From assembly GCA_032717465.1 (NCBI GenBank), contig CM064697.1, positions 8,104,533 to 8,168,532 on the forward strand: a DNA stretch of 64,000 nucleotides, written 5' to 3'. The notes under the pieces were generated by a model. The model had not been told where the DNA came from and did no database searches. It worked only from the letters and a program-made list of their open reading frames with translations. Made by a program: the position numbers and the translations under genes. This document shows, piece by piece, positions 43,931 through 53,710 of the stretch. Position 1 is the stretch's first letter. Every line of letters starts with the position of its first letter. This stretch comes from Coenobita brevimanus. Its lineage: Eukaryota; Arthropoda; Malacostraca; Decapoda; Coenobitidae.

Positions 43931-44926
43931 CTGCATTCACTCCATAGCTTTTCATTGTGACAGGCATCATATTTTAATGCCTGTTTACTGTATTCTTACA
44001 ACTCAGCATTCGTGAGAGAGCATAAGCCATTTTTAGACCAAGTTAGAGTTGTGTTTCTCTGGGTATGGTGAGTCTGAAGGGTGGGTGTCTGGTGATGGTT
44101 TTTGAAGGTTTCTGTTGTATATCTAGGTAGTAGCTATGTACCGTCTGAAATAGTAGAAATAAAGTTTAAGAAGAAAGAAAAAAAAAGTGGATGACGGCTA
44201 CAGCCACTTGGCGGTCTGCATTTGGGCTACTGGACTGCACTTAGGCCACTGGTATTGCAGATGGTCGGAGCCAGTGACCTGTACTGTGAAATTCCATATG
44301 CTTTTCACAGCACAGTTCCTTTGGAATGGGGGCCGTTTTAAGAGGGTAGAAAAAAATGTGTATCCTTCTGAAAAATAGTGTTGGGTATAGGATGAGAATA
44401 GGTTGTAAGTACTCTTTGTAATGTGAGTTCTTATTACATGCTTTCCATAGCTGTTCTTCAAAACCAGCATCATATTTTAACGCTTATATACTATATTCTT
44501 ACAATACAGCATCCATGAGAGAGAGCACAGGGCATTTTTAGACCAAGTTAGAGTAAAAAGAGAGAGAGAGTATAGGTTGTGTTTTTCTGGATGTGGTTGT
44601 GTCTGAAGGGTGGGTGTCTCATGATGGTTTTTGAAGGCTTCTGTTTGGCTGTAGTGGCCATGTATATCTAGGTAGTTGCTATGTACCGTCTGAAGTAGTA
44701 GAAATAAATTTAGAAAAGAGAAAAAAAAAAATTGGATGACAGCCACAGCCACTGGTGGATCTGCACTTCGGCTACAGGTATTGCAGGTGGACGGAGCCGG
44801 TGACTTGTACTGTGAAATTCCATATGTTTTTCACAGTATGGTTCTGTTGGAATGGGGGCCGTTTTAAGGGGGTAGGAAAGAAAATATGTATCCTTGTGAA
44901 TTTTAGTGTTGGGTATAGGATGAGAA

Positions 44927-45112
44927 TATCTATCTATCTGTCTGCCTACTGCCAGCTGCCATAATCCCGTAAGGGGGGGCCATTTGACTTTTATTTATGG
45001 GGAGGGGCACTAGCCCTTCACCAACCCACTTGTTGACACATAGGGAGCACATATGGTTTGATTATATGGTTACCACCCAGCATTGTAAACAGTTTCTTGG
45101 CTTACAGCTTTT
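44927..45112 (-). mobile_element. SINE-B inserted in motif F unit 2
   Basis: TATCTATCTATCTGTCTGCC tail, CATAATCCCG, CACTTGTTGACACATAGGGA and ATGGTTACCACCCAGCATTG. Confidence 0.8.
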
Positions 45113-45231
45113 TTTAAAGTACTTTTTGTAATGCAGGTTTTTATTACATGCCTTCCATAGCTCTTCTTCATAACAAGCATCGTATTTTAGTGTTTATATA
45201 CTATGCTGACAACCCAGCATCCACGAGAGAG

Positions 45232-45292
45232 GCGATACGTTTGTGGCCATCCCGTACGGGATTAAGGCGTCTGGCAATAGGTAGATAGATAG
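45232..45292 (+). mobile_element. LINE3 3' end of 61 bp with target duplication
   Basis: GCGATACGTTTGTGGCCATC...GGGATTAAGGCGTCTGGCAA and the tail GGTAGATAGATAG lie between ATCCACGAGAGAG (45219-45231) and ATCCATGAGAGAG (45293-45305). An extremely short, 5'-truncated insertion. Confidence 0.85.
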
Positions 45293-45520
45293 ATCCATGA
45301 GAGAGAGCACAAGGCATTTTTAGACAAAGTTAGAGTAAAGAGAGGGTGAGAGAGAGTAGGTGTATTCATGTTTCTCTGGGTAGGGTTGTTTGTGAAGGGT
45401 GGGTGTTTGGTGATGGTTTTTGAAGGGTCCTGTTTGGCTGCAGATTTGTGGATGTCTGTAGTGGCCTTGTGTGTATAGGTAGCTAGGTACAGTGTGAAAT
45501 AATAGAAATAAAGTACTGTG

Positions 45521-45524
<4 letters not shown>

Positions 45525-45562
<38 letters not shown>
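45525..45562. repeat. (TA)n microsatellite
   Basis: About 19 TA units. Confidence 0.97.
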
Positions 45563-45566
<4 letters not shown>

Positions 45567-46030
45567 CTGTGTACACTCTGAAATAATAAAGTACTGGAAT
45601 AAAAAAAGAATAAAAAAAATAAGAGGTTGACGGCCACAGCCATCGGCGGACTGCGACAAGTGCAGGTGGTCGGAGCCGATGACCTGTACTGTGAAATTCC
45701 ATGTATTTTCACAGCACAGTTCCTTCTGAATGGGGACCGTTTTAGGGGCGAGAAAAAAAATATTGACTATATCTTGTGAAATTTAGTGCTGGCACGCAGT
45801 GTAATAGGCTTTGAATGGCTGTAGTGGCTAGGTAGGCAGTATGTACAGGATAAATTATTAACAGAAAAAAAAGGAAATAAGAAAGAAAGGAGGAAAAATA
45901 AAAATGGTTGCACATTTTATTTGGATTTAGGTAACTTTCTAATTTGGGGCAGTGGTCAAGTAATAGGTCTAGTACAACTTCTTTGGTGGTTTGAATGGCC
46001 GTAATGCTTTTATGTTCCTTTGACAAAGTG

Positions 46031-46080
46031 GGGCCAGACTGGAGGGTCAGTTGAACTAGTAATCAAGGAGACTCATTCCT
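46031..46080 (+). repeat. Motif B copy 3
   Basis: GCCAGACTGGAGGGTCAGTT, then GAACTAGTAATCAAGGAGAC. Confidence 0.7.
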
Positions 46081-46454
46081 GTCTCAGTACTAAAAATTTC
46101 ACTGTTTCATGGGATTAGTTATTATGAAGAGGTACATAGTGAGGCTGGGGGGAGGAGGCAGCCTTATAACTTTGTGTGGAGGTCTTATTGGGTTGTGGTG
46201 GTGGTTTATGTGTTCGTGTTTTTCTGCATTGAGAGTCCCCTTGTTGTCCTGTGTCTGTGTGTTTAGCCACGAGGGATTTTTGTCACTGAGAACACCAGCT
46301 GGTATTGTAGTGGTGTTGGTCTGGAATAGGAAAGTCCTGGAGTTGATAATTTTGAAGCACTTATGTAGGGAGAAATATGTGAGGTAGTCAGGATTCCAGG
46401 GGCTTAAATGGTCAGTGAGTGAGCATCTGGCCCTTTTCACTGGACATGGCCTGG

Positions 46455-46690
46455 TTATATCAGTGCCACCACCTGAAGGTGTCTGCCCTGCACCGCAATT
46501 TTATAACAATTGGGTGCGTAAGGTGAGAAGTGTGAATTTTATGGGTAGGGGTTGTGTGGCAGACTGGGAAAAAAATACGAGACAAGGTCATAGGGTGGCT
46601 GCCAGAGATTGAGCAGCATAGACAGCCACCATTAGGTGACTGTGGCCAATGAATGCATGTTGGAGCCTTCATGAATGGTACGATACAAAT
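46455..46690 (+). mobile_element. Motif C copy joined to a LINE2 3' end
   Basis: CAGTGCCACCACCTGAAGGT (46461) is motif C. From AACAATTGGGTGCGTAAGGT (46506) to TTGGAGCCTTCATGAATGGT (46660) is the LINE2 end. Confidence 0.72.
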
Positions 46691-47345
46691 GATATAAAAA
46701 TACTGAACTGTTTCTACAGGCCCATCATGTACACCTCAGTATACTGTATATATGCATAGCTTTGAAATACTGTATATATAAACACATCATCTGAGATCTA
46801 GTGGCACATTTTCCACACAGTTAAAAACAGAATATGTGTAAATTGTGAGTTTTGTTTGTGTATATTGCCAGCAGTAAGAATTCCTCATTTAATAATTGAT
46901 ATATATTCCCGTAAATTGCCGATTGCGTGAAGTTTGGGTCGGGTCCCAGCAAGAGGGACTTTTTCTCCAGCATTTAAGGATCATATGCAAGACAGAACTA
47001 ACTAGCAAGATTTATTTGTGTTAAATTTAAAAAAATTATATTTTTAGATGAATTAACATTGATCTTTCACAGCACACCTTTGAGATTAATTAAGAAGTTT
47101 GTGAAAAGTGTATTTTTGAGTGACATGAAGAGAGAGACTGTGCTTAGTGAAAGTATCTTAAATGAGGAATTACTGATAGGGGTTTGCCAGTAAATTATTA
47201 TTATTATTATTATTATTTGACCCACAAGCAGTTTTTGAAGCATAAACTAATGATACCCCTTGCTGGCATTAATATTACAAAGGAAAACAAAGTTCAGTGT
47301 TTATTCTCTGTGTGTTTTAGTACTTCATATAGTTAAGTATTGTAT
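46691..47345. other. No feature recognised; (ATT)n at 47196-47218
   Basis: AT-rich sequence with no supported gene. Confidence 0.45.
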
Positions 47346-49075
47346 TAGGCTTCCTCTTCTCCTCCTCGTTGTTCTTCTCTTCCTTCCTCTTCCTCCCCTT
47401 ATTGTATTAGGCTTCCTCTTCTCCTCCTTGTTGTTCTTTTCCTCTTCTTCCTTCCTCTTCCCCTCCTCATTCTTCTCCTTCCTCCTCCTCCTCATTCTTT
47501 TCTTCCTTCCTCCTCCTCCTCATTCTTTTCTTCCTTCCTCCTCCTCCTCCTCATTCTTTTCTTCCTTCCTCCTCCTCCTCTTCATTCTTTTCTTCCTTCC
47601 TCCTCCTCCTCTTCATTCTTTTCTTCCTTCCTCCTCATTCTTTTCTTCCTTCCTCCTCATTCTTTTCTTCCTTCCTCCTCATTCTTTTCTTCCTTCCTCC
47701 TCATTCTTTTCTTCCTTCCTCCTCATTCTTTTCTTCCTTCCTCCTCCTCCTCCTCCTCATTCTTTTCTTCCTTCCTCCTCCTCCTCATTCTTTTCTTCCT
47801 TCCTCCTCCTCCTCCTCATTCTTTTCTTCCTTCCTCCTCCTCCTCCTCATTCTTTTCTTCCTTCCTCCTCATTCTTTTCTTCCTTCCTCCTCCTCCTCCT
47901 CCTCATTCTTTTCTTCCTTCCTTCCTCCTCCTCATTCTTTTCTTCCTCCTCCTCCTCCTCCTCATTCTTTTCTTCCTTCCTCCTCCTCCTCCTCCTCCTC
48001 CTCCTCCTCATTCTTTTCTTCCTTCCTCCTCCTCCTCCTCATTCTTTTCTTCCTTCCTCCTCCTCATTCTTTTCTTCCTTCCTCCTCCTCCTCATTCTTT
48101 TCTTCCTTCCTCCTCCTCCTCCTCATTCTTTTCTTCCTTCCTCCTCCTCCTCCTCATTCTTTTCTTCCTTCCTCCTCCTCCTCCTCATTCTTTTCTTCCT
48201 TCCTCCTCCTCCTCCTCATTCTTTTCTTCCTTCCTCCTCCTCCTCCTCATTCTTTTCTTCCTTCCTCCTCCTCCTCCTCATTCTTTTCTTCCTTCCTCCT
48301 CCTCCTCCTCATTCTTTTCTTCCTTCCTCCTCCTCCTCCTCATTCTTTTCTTCCTTCCTCCTCCTCCTCCTCCTCATTCTTTTCTTCCTTCCTCCTCCTC
48401 CTCCTCCTCATTCTTTTCTTCCTTCCTCCTCCTCCTCCTCATTCTTTTCTTCCTTCCTCCTCCTCCTCCTCCTCATTCTTTTCTTCCTTCCTCCTCCTCC
48501 TCCTCATTCTTTTCTTCCTTCCTCCTCCTCCTCCTCATTCTTTTCTTCCTTCCTCCTCCTCCTCCTCCTCATTCTTTTCTTCCTTCCCTCCTCCTCCTCC
48601 TCATTCTTTTCTTCCTTCCTCCTCCTCCACCTCCTACTCATTCTTTTCTTCCTTCCTCCTCCTCCTCCTCATTCTTTTCTTCCTTCCCTCCTCCTCCTCC
48701 TCATTCTTTTCTTCCTTCCTCCTCCTCCTCCTCATTCTTTTCTTCCTTCCTCCTCCTCCTCCTCATTCTTTTCTTCCTTCCTCCTCCTCCTCCTCATTCA
48801 TTTCTTCCTTCCTCCTCCTCCTCCTCATTCTTTTCTTCCTCCTCCTCCTCCTCCTCCTCATTCTTTTCTTCCTTCATCCTCCTCCTCCTCATTCTTTTCT
48901 TCCTTCCTCCTCCACATTCTTTTTTTCCTTCCTCCTCCACATTCTTTTCTTCCTTCCTCCTCCTCATTCTTTTCTTCCTTCCTCCTCCTCCTCATTCTTT
49001 TCTTTTCTTCCTCCTCCTCCCCTTTTTGTATTAGGCTTCCTCTCCTCCTCTTATTGTATTAGGCCTCCTCTTCTC
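47346..49075. repeat. 1.7-kb CATTCTTTTCTTCC(TTCC)(TCC)n minisatellite
   Basis: About 50 units, each CATTCTTTTCTTCCTTCCTC plus a variable number of CTC triplets (unit length roughly 19-45). It is bordered on both sides by units with TTGTATTAGGCTTCCTCT. The + strand is almost pure pyrimidine. A 600-codon frame through it is a by-product of composition. Confidence 0.97.
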
Positions 49076-49089
49076 CTCGTTCTTCTCTC

Positions 49090-49925
49090 CCTTTTCTTCT
49101 TTCCTCTTCCTCCCCTCTTTCTTCCTCTTCCTAACCTTACCACCCTGCAACCCACCCTACCACCCCGACTCTTGCTTTGCCTTATCAGGTGTCCCTTGCT
49201 ATTCCTGTCATCCTTGTCCTGTCGTTCCATCCCTGTTCTGTCAACCATGTCCTTTCCTTCCATCCCTGTTCTGTCAACCATGTCCTGTCCTGCCATCACT
49301 TACCTGCCCTGCACCCTTGCACTTTCCTTCCCTCCCCTACACCCTTGCAATATGCAGCCATGCCCTGCCTTGCCTTGCCACCCCTGTCCTGCCCTACACC
49401 CATGCACTGTCATCTGCACTCTTGCCGTGCCCTGCCATCCTTGGCCTGTCCTCTCCTCCTTGCTATACTTACCCTGTGTCCTGCTGTTCTTGCCTAGGGT
49501 GTCCTGCCCTTCCATATCTGCTATTTTTTCCTTTGTGTGTCCTGCCCTTCCATTTCTTGCTGTATCCTGCTTGTCTTGCCATGCTATGACCTCTCCTGTT
49601 GTGCCCTTCCATCATCTGTGCTATGTCGTGCTTTGTGCCCTGCCACCCCTGTCCTGCCGTACACCCATGCACTGTCATCTGCACTCTTGCTGTGCCCTGC
49701 CATCCTTGGCCTGTCCTCCCCTCCTTGCTATTCTTACCCTGTGTCCTGCCCTTCCATCTCTTGCTGTATCCTGCTTGTCTTGCCCTTCCATCATCTGTGT
49801 CATGTCCTGCTGTTCTTGCCGTCATCTGTGCTGTCTCCTTCCCTGTCATCTCTGCTATGTCCTGCTGTTCTTGCCCTGTCATCTCTGCTATGTCCTGCTG
49901 TCCTTCCTCTGTCCTGCTCCATGTG
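49090..49925. repeat. C-rich degenerate repeat with 265-bp duplication
   Basis: Built from TGTCCTGCCNTTCCAT-like words. The segment GCCACCCCTGTCCTGCC...CTTACCCTGTGTCCTGC at 49377-49494 recurs at 49642-49760. All three frames are open for long stretches, so none is meaningful. Confidence 0.85.
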
Positions 49926-49944
49926 TCTTGTTTTGTTTGTTTTT

Positions 49945-50048
49945 AATATGTTTTTTTATTCTTTAATGTCTTTGTATGTTGTCCTTTTAAGTTCATAATA
50001 TGTTTCGTTTATTCTTTAATGTCTTTTTATATTGTCCTTTTAAGTTCA
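49945..50048. repeat. 52-bp tandem duplication
   Basis: AATATGTTTTTTTATTCTTT...GTCCTTTTAAGTTCAT at 49945 and again at 49997 with a few changes. Confidence 0.9.
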
Positions 50049-50086
50049 TAATTTTTTCCAAGTGCTAAATTTTGAATGTTATAAGT

Positions 50087-50267
50087 TACTTATATATGTA
50101 TAGTACTTATATATGTCTAGTACTTTGAAAAATATCAGAAAAAGAATACCACTAGACATGAATAGTATGAAGTGATGTCTCCTTCATACTATTCATGTCT
50201 ATTGGTATTCTCTTTCTGATATTTTTCAAAGTACTATACATATATAAGTACTATACATATATAAGTA
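50087..50267. repeat. Foldback H1: 86-bp arms, 9-base loop
   Basis: The left arm 50087-50172 and right arm 50182-50267 are reverse complements with about 3 mismatches. Near the loop, GAATAGTATGAAG pairs with CTTCATACTATTC. Near the ends, TACTTATATATGTATAGTAC pairs with its complement. Such high arm identity implies either recent origin or maintained pairing. Confidence 0.95.
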
Positions 50268-50367
50268 ATATACAAAAAAGGTATATGTATATAATAAAGA
50301 CATGGTAATAATACATTGGTTTTATTTCCACTAAGGTACATTTAAGTGAAGAAGGTGAAAAAGAAAA

Positions 50368-50458
50368 CTATCTCGATAAATCGGCCAGAGGAATAAGGAC
50401 TAGCAACCCCAAGGGAGGGTTGCCAGTCCGTATTTTCGAGGCCGATTTATCGAGATAG
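50368..50458. repeat. Foldback H2: 43-base arms, 5-base loop
   Basis: The outer 19 bp pair perfectly (CTATCTCGATAAATCGGCC with GGCCGATTTATCGAGATAG). Then come a short internal loop and inner pairing of GGACTAGCAACCC with GGGTTGCCAGTCC. Confidence 0.93.
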
Positions 50459-50494
50459 GTTCTGCGCCCTACCCCAAGATGCTTCCAAGACCGT

Positions 50495-50602
50495 GCCCTT
50501 CAAATCACTGTGTAGATGCCATGTCTTGTATTGCTCTGCCCAGCTAATGCCAGGCAGAGCTATACAAGAACACATGGCATACAACACAGTGATCAAAAGG
50601 GC
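50495..50602. repeat. Foldback H3: imperfect, precursor-microRNA-like hairpin
   Basis: GCCCTT, ATCACTGTGT, ATGCCATGT, CTTGTAT and GCTCTGCC on the left arm each pair exactly with the right arm, about 40 bp in all, interrupted by small bulges. The loop is CAGCTAATGCCA. Confidence 0.92.
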
Positions 50603-50604
50603 TA

Positions 50605-50668
50605 CTTAACATGCATTGCTAAACACGGTGTGCACCACGCAACGTGTGTTTGCTAAGGCATGTTAAAG
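50605..50668. repeat. Foldback H4: 64-base short hairpin
   Basis: CTTAACATGC pairs with GCATGTTAAAG (one bulged A). AAACAC pairs with GTGTTT, with G-U and mismatches between. The loop is about 17 bases. It starts three bases after H3. Confidence 0.8.
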
Positions 50669-50729
50669 CGGAAGCAATGCACCATTAATCAACATAGCAT
50701 ACAGTATACCAAATACATGAGCCAATTAA

Positions 50730-50938
50730 CCCCTTCAGTATGAGGACATTTTATTCCTGCTGATGCCACACGATTTTATTCAGCTTAGAGTGCGATCTCA
50801 TACTGGAGGGGACATAGCCTCCCTTCAGTATGAGACCCCCTTCCTAAGCTGAGTAAAATCGTCTGGCAGCAGCAAGAATAAAATCATCTGGGACACAGCA
50901 ACAATACACTGAGAAAAGATGTAACAGTACTGAAGAGG
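50730..50938. mobile_element. Foldback H5: TTAA-type foldback MITE
   Basis: Ends: TTAA-CCCCTTCAGTA and TACTGAAGAGG-TTCA. Inside, ATTTTATTCCTGCTGATGCC...GATTTTATTCAGCTTAG pairs with CTAAGCTGAGTAAAATCGTC...CAAGAATAAAAT, and the centre TCTCATACTGGAGGG pairs with CCCTTCAGTATGAGA. The whole 209-bp unit is one long hairpin. The left TTAA is intact, the right degraded. Confidence 0.85.
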
Positions 50939-51284
50939 TTCAAAAATACCAACATGGACTGGTTGTGATGCAGGTTAAATATCAACAAAATCACGTTCCA
51001 CTGAACAATATTTACTCTTCACTAACTTGGCCCAATTTTTCAGTCTTTTCCAGCTGTGTCACATAAGAGTAACTCGAGGCACAGAAAGGCAATGCTATTA
51101 CTCATAATCCTTTTCACACTGTGCCTACTATCCTATTTTAAGAAAGTTACAACTCAAAATTCAGGCTGGAAAGATTAAAAATTTTTGGCCAAGCTAAAGT
51201 TCAGAGTATAATCTCAAGCAAACAAATAAAACTATAAAAATATAATGGCCATATTACTATAACAATGTGAAAGTGTGGACATGC
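50939..51284. other. No feature recognised
   Basis: AT-rich unique sequence between the foldback cluster and a LINE3 3' region. Confidence 0.5.
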
Positions 51285-51906
51285 TATATCTACCTATAGC
51301 CAGACACCTTGATCCTGTGAGGGTACATATCTCCTCCCTGTCCACTGCCATCTACCTGCCCTCCCCCCAGATTACACCCCCTGCCTCTCCTTCCACCTCA
51401 CTCACATACACCCTCCTGATGAAGTTTCCTACTCTCCCTTCCCCCAACTTACACCCCCCTCTCATATATCTCTCCACTCCATCCCTCCATCTCATCCTCA
51501 GTCTCCACCTCACTCACATACACTCTCAGAATTATTCTTCCTACAACCTCCTCTCTCATGTACCTCTCCATCTCATCCTCAGTCTCCCCCTGCCACTTTC
51601 CCCACCTCCACTTCACTCACACAAACCCCTACTTAGTCTCACTCCCCCTACTTACACCTCCCTCTCATACCTCTATTCCATCCCTCGACCTCACTCTCAT
51701 ACTCCACCCCCAACTTACACCCTCCTCTCCTATATACCTCCACTCATCCCTCCATCTCATCCTCAGTGTCCCCCTCCCTCTTACCCCACATCCACCTTAC
51801 TCACATACACTCCTAGTTACTTTCCCTCTCCATCCCATTTCAATTTACAACATCCTCTACTCAATCCCTCAGTTTCCCTCTCCCCCCCCCTCCACCTCAC
51901 ACATTA
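51285..51906 (-). mobile_element. LINE3 3' end, internally expanded, left part
   Basis: Tail side CTACCTATAGCCAGACACCT, then many repeats of the TATATCTCTCCACTCCATCC...CACCTCACTCACATACACTC word, more than in other copies. This indicates local tandem expansion of about 100-bp units. It continues after the Harbinger-like insertion. Confidence 0.78.
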
Positions 51907-52854
51907 GGGCCGATTCACACTACACGGTTCGTCTCCGTACGGCTTTCGTATGTTAATTATTTTATCGAAATCAATGGGGCTGTTCACACTATATTTTCCG
52001 TTTATTGTTCATCTTTCCTGCAGCTTTCACTCGTACGGATCGCCTACGTTTGGAAGAAATCTCTAACGAACGAAACGTATACGTATGGAAACGCTCTGTA
52101 CCTCCACCAATCAGTGTGAACATCAATATGTATCAGTCACGGTGTGTTTACAGACAACAGAGGACAACTTTAGCCTGTCAATGCTTTTGGCCGTGAACAG
52201 TACTATAAGCAGTCATAAGTGACGAGAAGTTATTAGAACTGGTCAGAGGCTACGAGGAACCATATGACATGGGCAACAGAAAATACAATAACCATGTGAA
52301 AAAAAATATGGAAATTAATAGGAGAGGGATTGGAAAAATTGGGTAAGATATTTAAATATTTCACTATTTTATTATAACAGTGTGACAAATAGCATTTTAT
52401 CCTTCATCCTATTCATTACCATTCATAGGGTATCTCTTAACACCCTATCCATTACCATTCACAGGTTCTCCCAACATCCTGTTCATAACCATTGGTAGGT
52501 TCTCTCTCAACCCTCTTTACGCCCATGGAAGAAAACCAGTGGGACTTCAAGAATCTTTTAAATTTCTTTTACAACGAATGCACCTTGTGGAGCATTTCCT
52601 CCCTGTCTAGTTATGTCTACTAAAGAGCTTGCATTGTTCGTGACATTCATGGTTGTAACATCAGTGGCATTGTCACCTAAGTAGTTGTGCAAAAATGAAA
52701 GTTGCAGCAAGCTGCTTTACACTAATTTCCGAGGCTTCTTGTCGGAGCCACAGCTGCACGCAGACTGACGGGATCATGGATATATAGTGTGAACAGTGAC
52801 ATAGCAAATGAACCGTAACCCTACAAAGACGAACCGTATAGTGTGAATTGGCCC
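51907..52854 (+). mobile_element. PIF/Harbinger-like element with TTA target duplication
   Basis: Left end GGGCCGATTCACACTACACG and right end (reverse complement) GGGCCAATTCACACTATACG, both continuing GTTCGTCT, so inverted repeats of about 28 bp with two differences. TTA on both sides (51904-51906 and 52855-52857). A GGGCC start with a 3-bp TTA duplication is the Harbinger signature. It holds a MADF-like remnant but no intact transposase. Confidence 0.85.
52221..52345 (+). pseudogene. MADF-like domain remnant inside the Harbinger-like element
   Basis: The frame DEKLLELVRGYEEPYDMGNR, then KYNNHVKKNMEINRRGIGKI resembles the first helices of MADF domains (L-ELV---- -LYD---- -Y----- -KK). Harbinger elements usually encode a separate Myb/SANT/MADF-like DNA-binding protein, which fits. 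The frame ends soon after 52345 and lacks the rest of the domain. Confidence 0.6.
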
Positions 52855-52970
52855 TTAGTCTCTCACTCCAGCCCTCCATCACATCCTTGGTCTCCCCTCC
52901 TACCTCACTCACATACACTCCTAGTTAATTCTCTCCCACTCCACTCCATCCCTCAGTCTCCCAATTGTAA
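52855..52970 (-). mobile_element. LINE3 3' end, right part
   Basis: GTCTCTCACTCCAGCCCTCC...CTCACTCACATACACTCC resumes after the Harbinger-like insertion. Confidence 0.75.
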
Positions 52971-53429
52971 TTTATGGAGCACAGACAACCAAATGACATG
53001 ATTTCTTACTAAACTCGTGGAATGTTGCCATAACCTACCTACCAATAACAGATCTTTGAGAAAAAAAGAAAAAAAAAAGTGATATGGCCACCTTATTTTT
53101 AAAAGTAATGAAGTAATATTTCTCGCCTTTTAAGACTTCGTTCCCTTAAAAAACCTTGGAATAGCACTTCTAAAAAATTACAAGGTTACTTATGAACTGG
53201 CTGCTACAGTTTATATAACCCTTGTTAATTTCTTGGTCATAAACAAACACACATCTTAACCAAGACTGGCTGCAGTTTAAATCTATTGCTCATGGTCTGG
53301 TGCAAGTAGGCAACTAATAAAGTACTGTATATAGAAAATCAGTAGTGCTGTTCCTGGCCTACCAAGCCATTCATACCCATGCAACAGGTCTTTTAGTCCA
53401 ACATGACAGATGAACACTACAGCAGGTAA
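52971..53429. other. No feature recognised
   Basis: Unique AT-rich sequence. Confidence 0.45.
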
Positions 53430-53710
53430 TTTTTAGGCAATGTTGTTCCCACAACAATTTAAATCATTATTTTATGCATGGAAGAAGGAACCAAATGCTA
53501 GAAAATCTGAACGACTGCTCCCTCCAACAAAAAACTAAGTTAAGGGCCAAATTCAAGATTGTTCATCTTGAGATGCCTGGACACAGCATTAAAAAGACTG
53601 GAGGGTCATAGGCAGTAGGAAGAGTGAAAAGCAGTTCCAGAGTTGACATACTGCGTACATGAAGGTTAACTCCTGCATTTGATAGCTGGACAGAAAAGGG
53701 ATGAGAGTTT
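53430..53710 (-). mobile_element. LINE4 RT C-terminal tail and 3' end
   Basis: The minus frame ends VNLHVRSMSTLELLFTLPTA, then YDPPVFLMLCPGISR. The following DNA (reverse of TGGAAGAAGGAACC) matches the other LINE4 3' ends. Confidence 0.65.

Larger units (their letters stand above)
43931..45810 (+). repeat. Motif F: three tandem units of about 500-700 bp
   Basis: Units begin near 43931, 44430 and 45120. Each has a D-like start (CTCCATAGC...TTCTTC...AGCATC.TATTTTA), a GAGAGAG...CATTTTTAGACCAAGTTAGAG block and GTCTGAAGGGTGGGTGTCTG, then TGATGGTTTTTGAAGG. TAGCTATGTACCGTCTGAAA and a downstream block with ACTGTGAAATTCCATATGCT...TTCACAGCACAGT, able to form a hairpin, follow. Unit 2 is split by SINE-B (44927-45112), unit 3 by a LINE3 end (45232-45292). 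Not coding; role unknown. Confidence 0.75.

Noticed and set aside
47260..49062. 600-codon open frame rich in Leu, Ser, Phe and Pro
   Set aside because: It is the direct translation of the CCT/TTC minisatellite; stop codons are nearly impossible in this composition and the unit length varies by triplets. No start context, domain or codon bias.
49172..49998. Several overlapping frames of 100-260 codons in the C-rich region
   Set aside because: Three frames open at once over a degenerate repeat with a 265-bp duplication; Cys/Leu/Pro-rich without any family resemblance.
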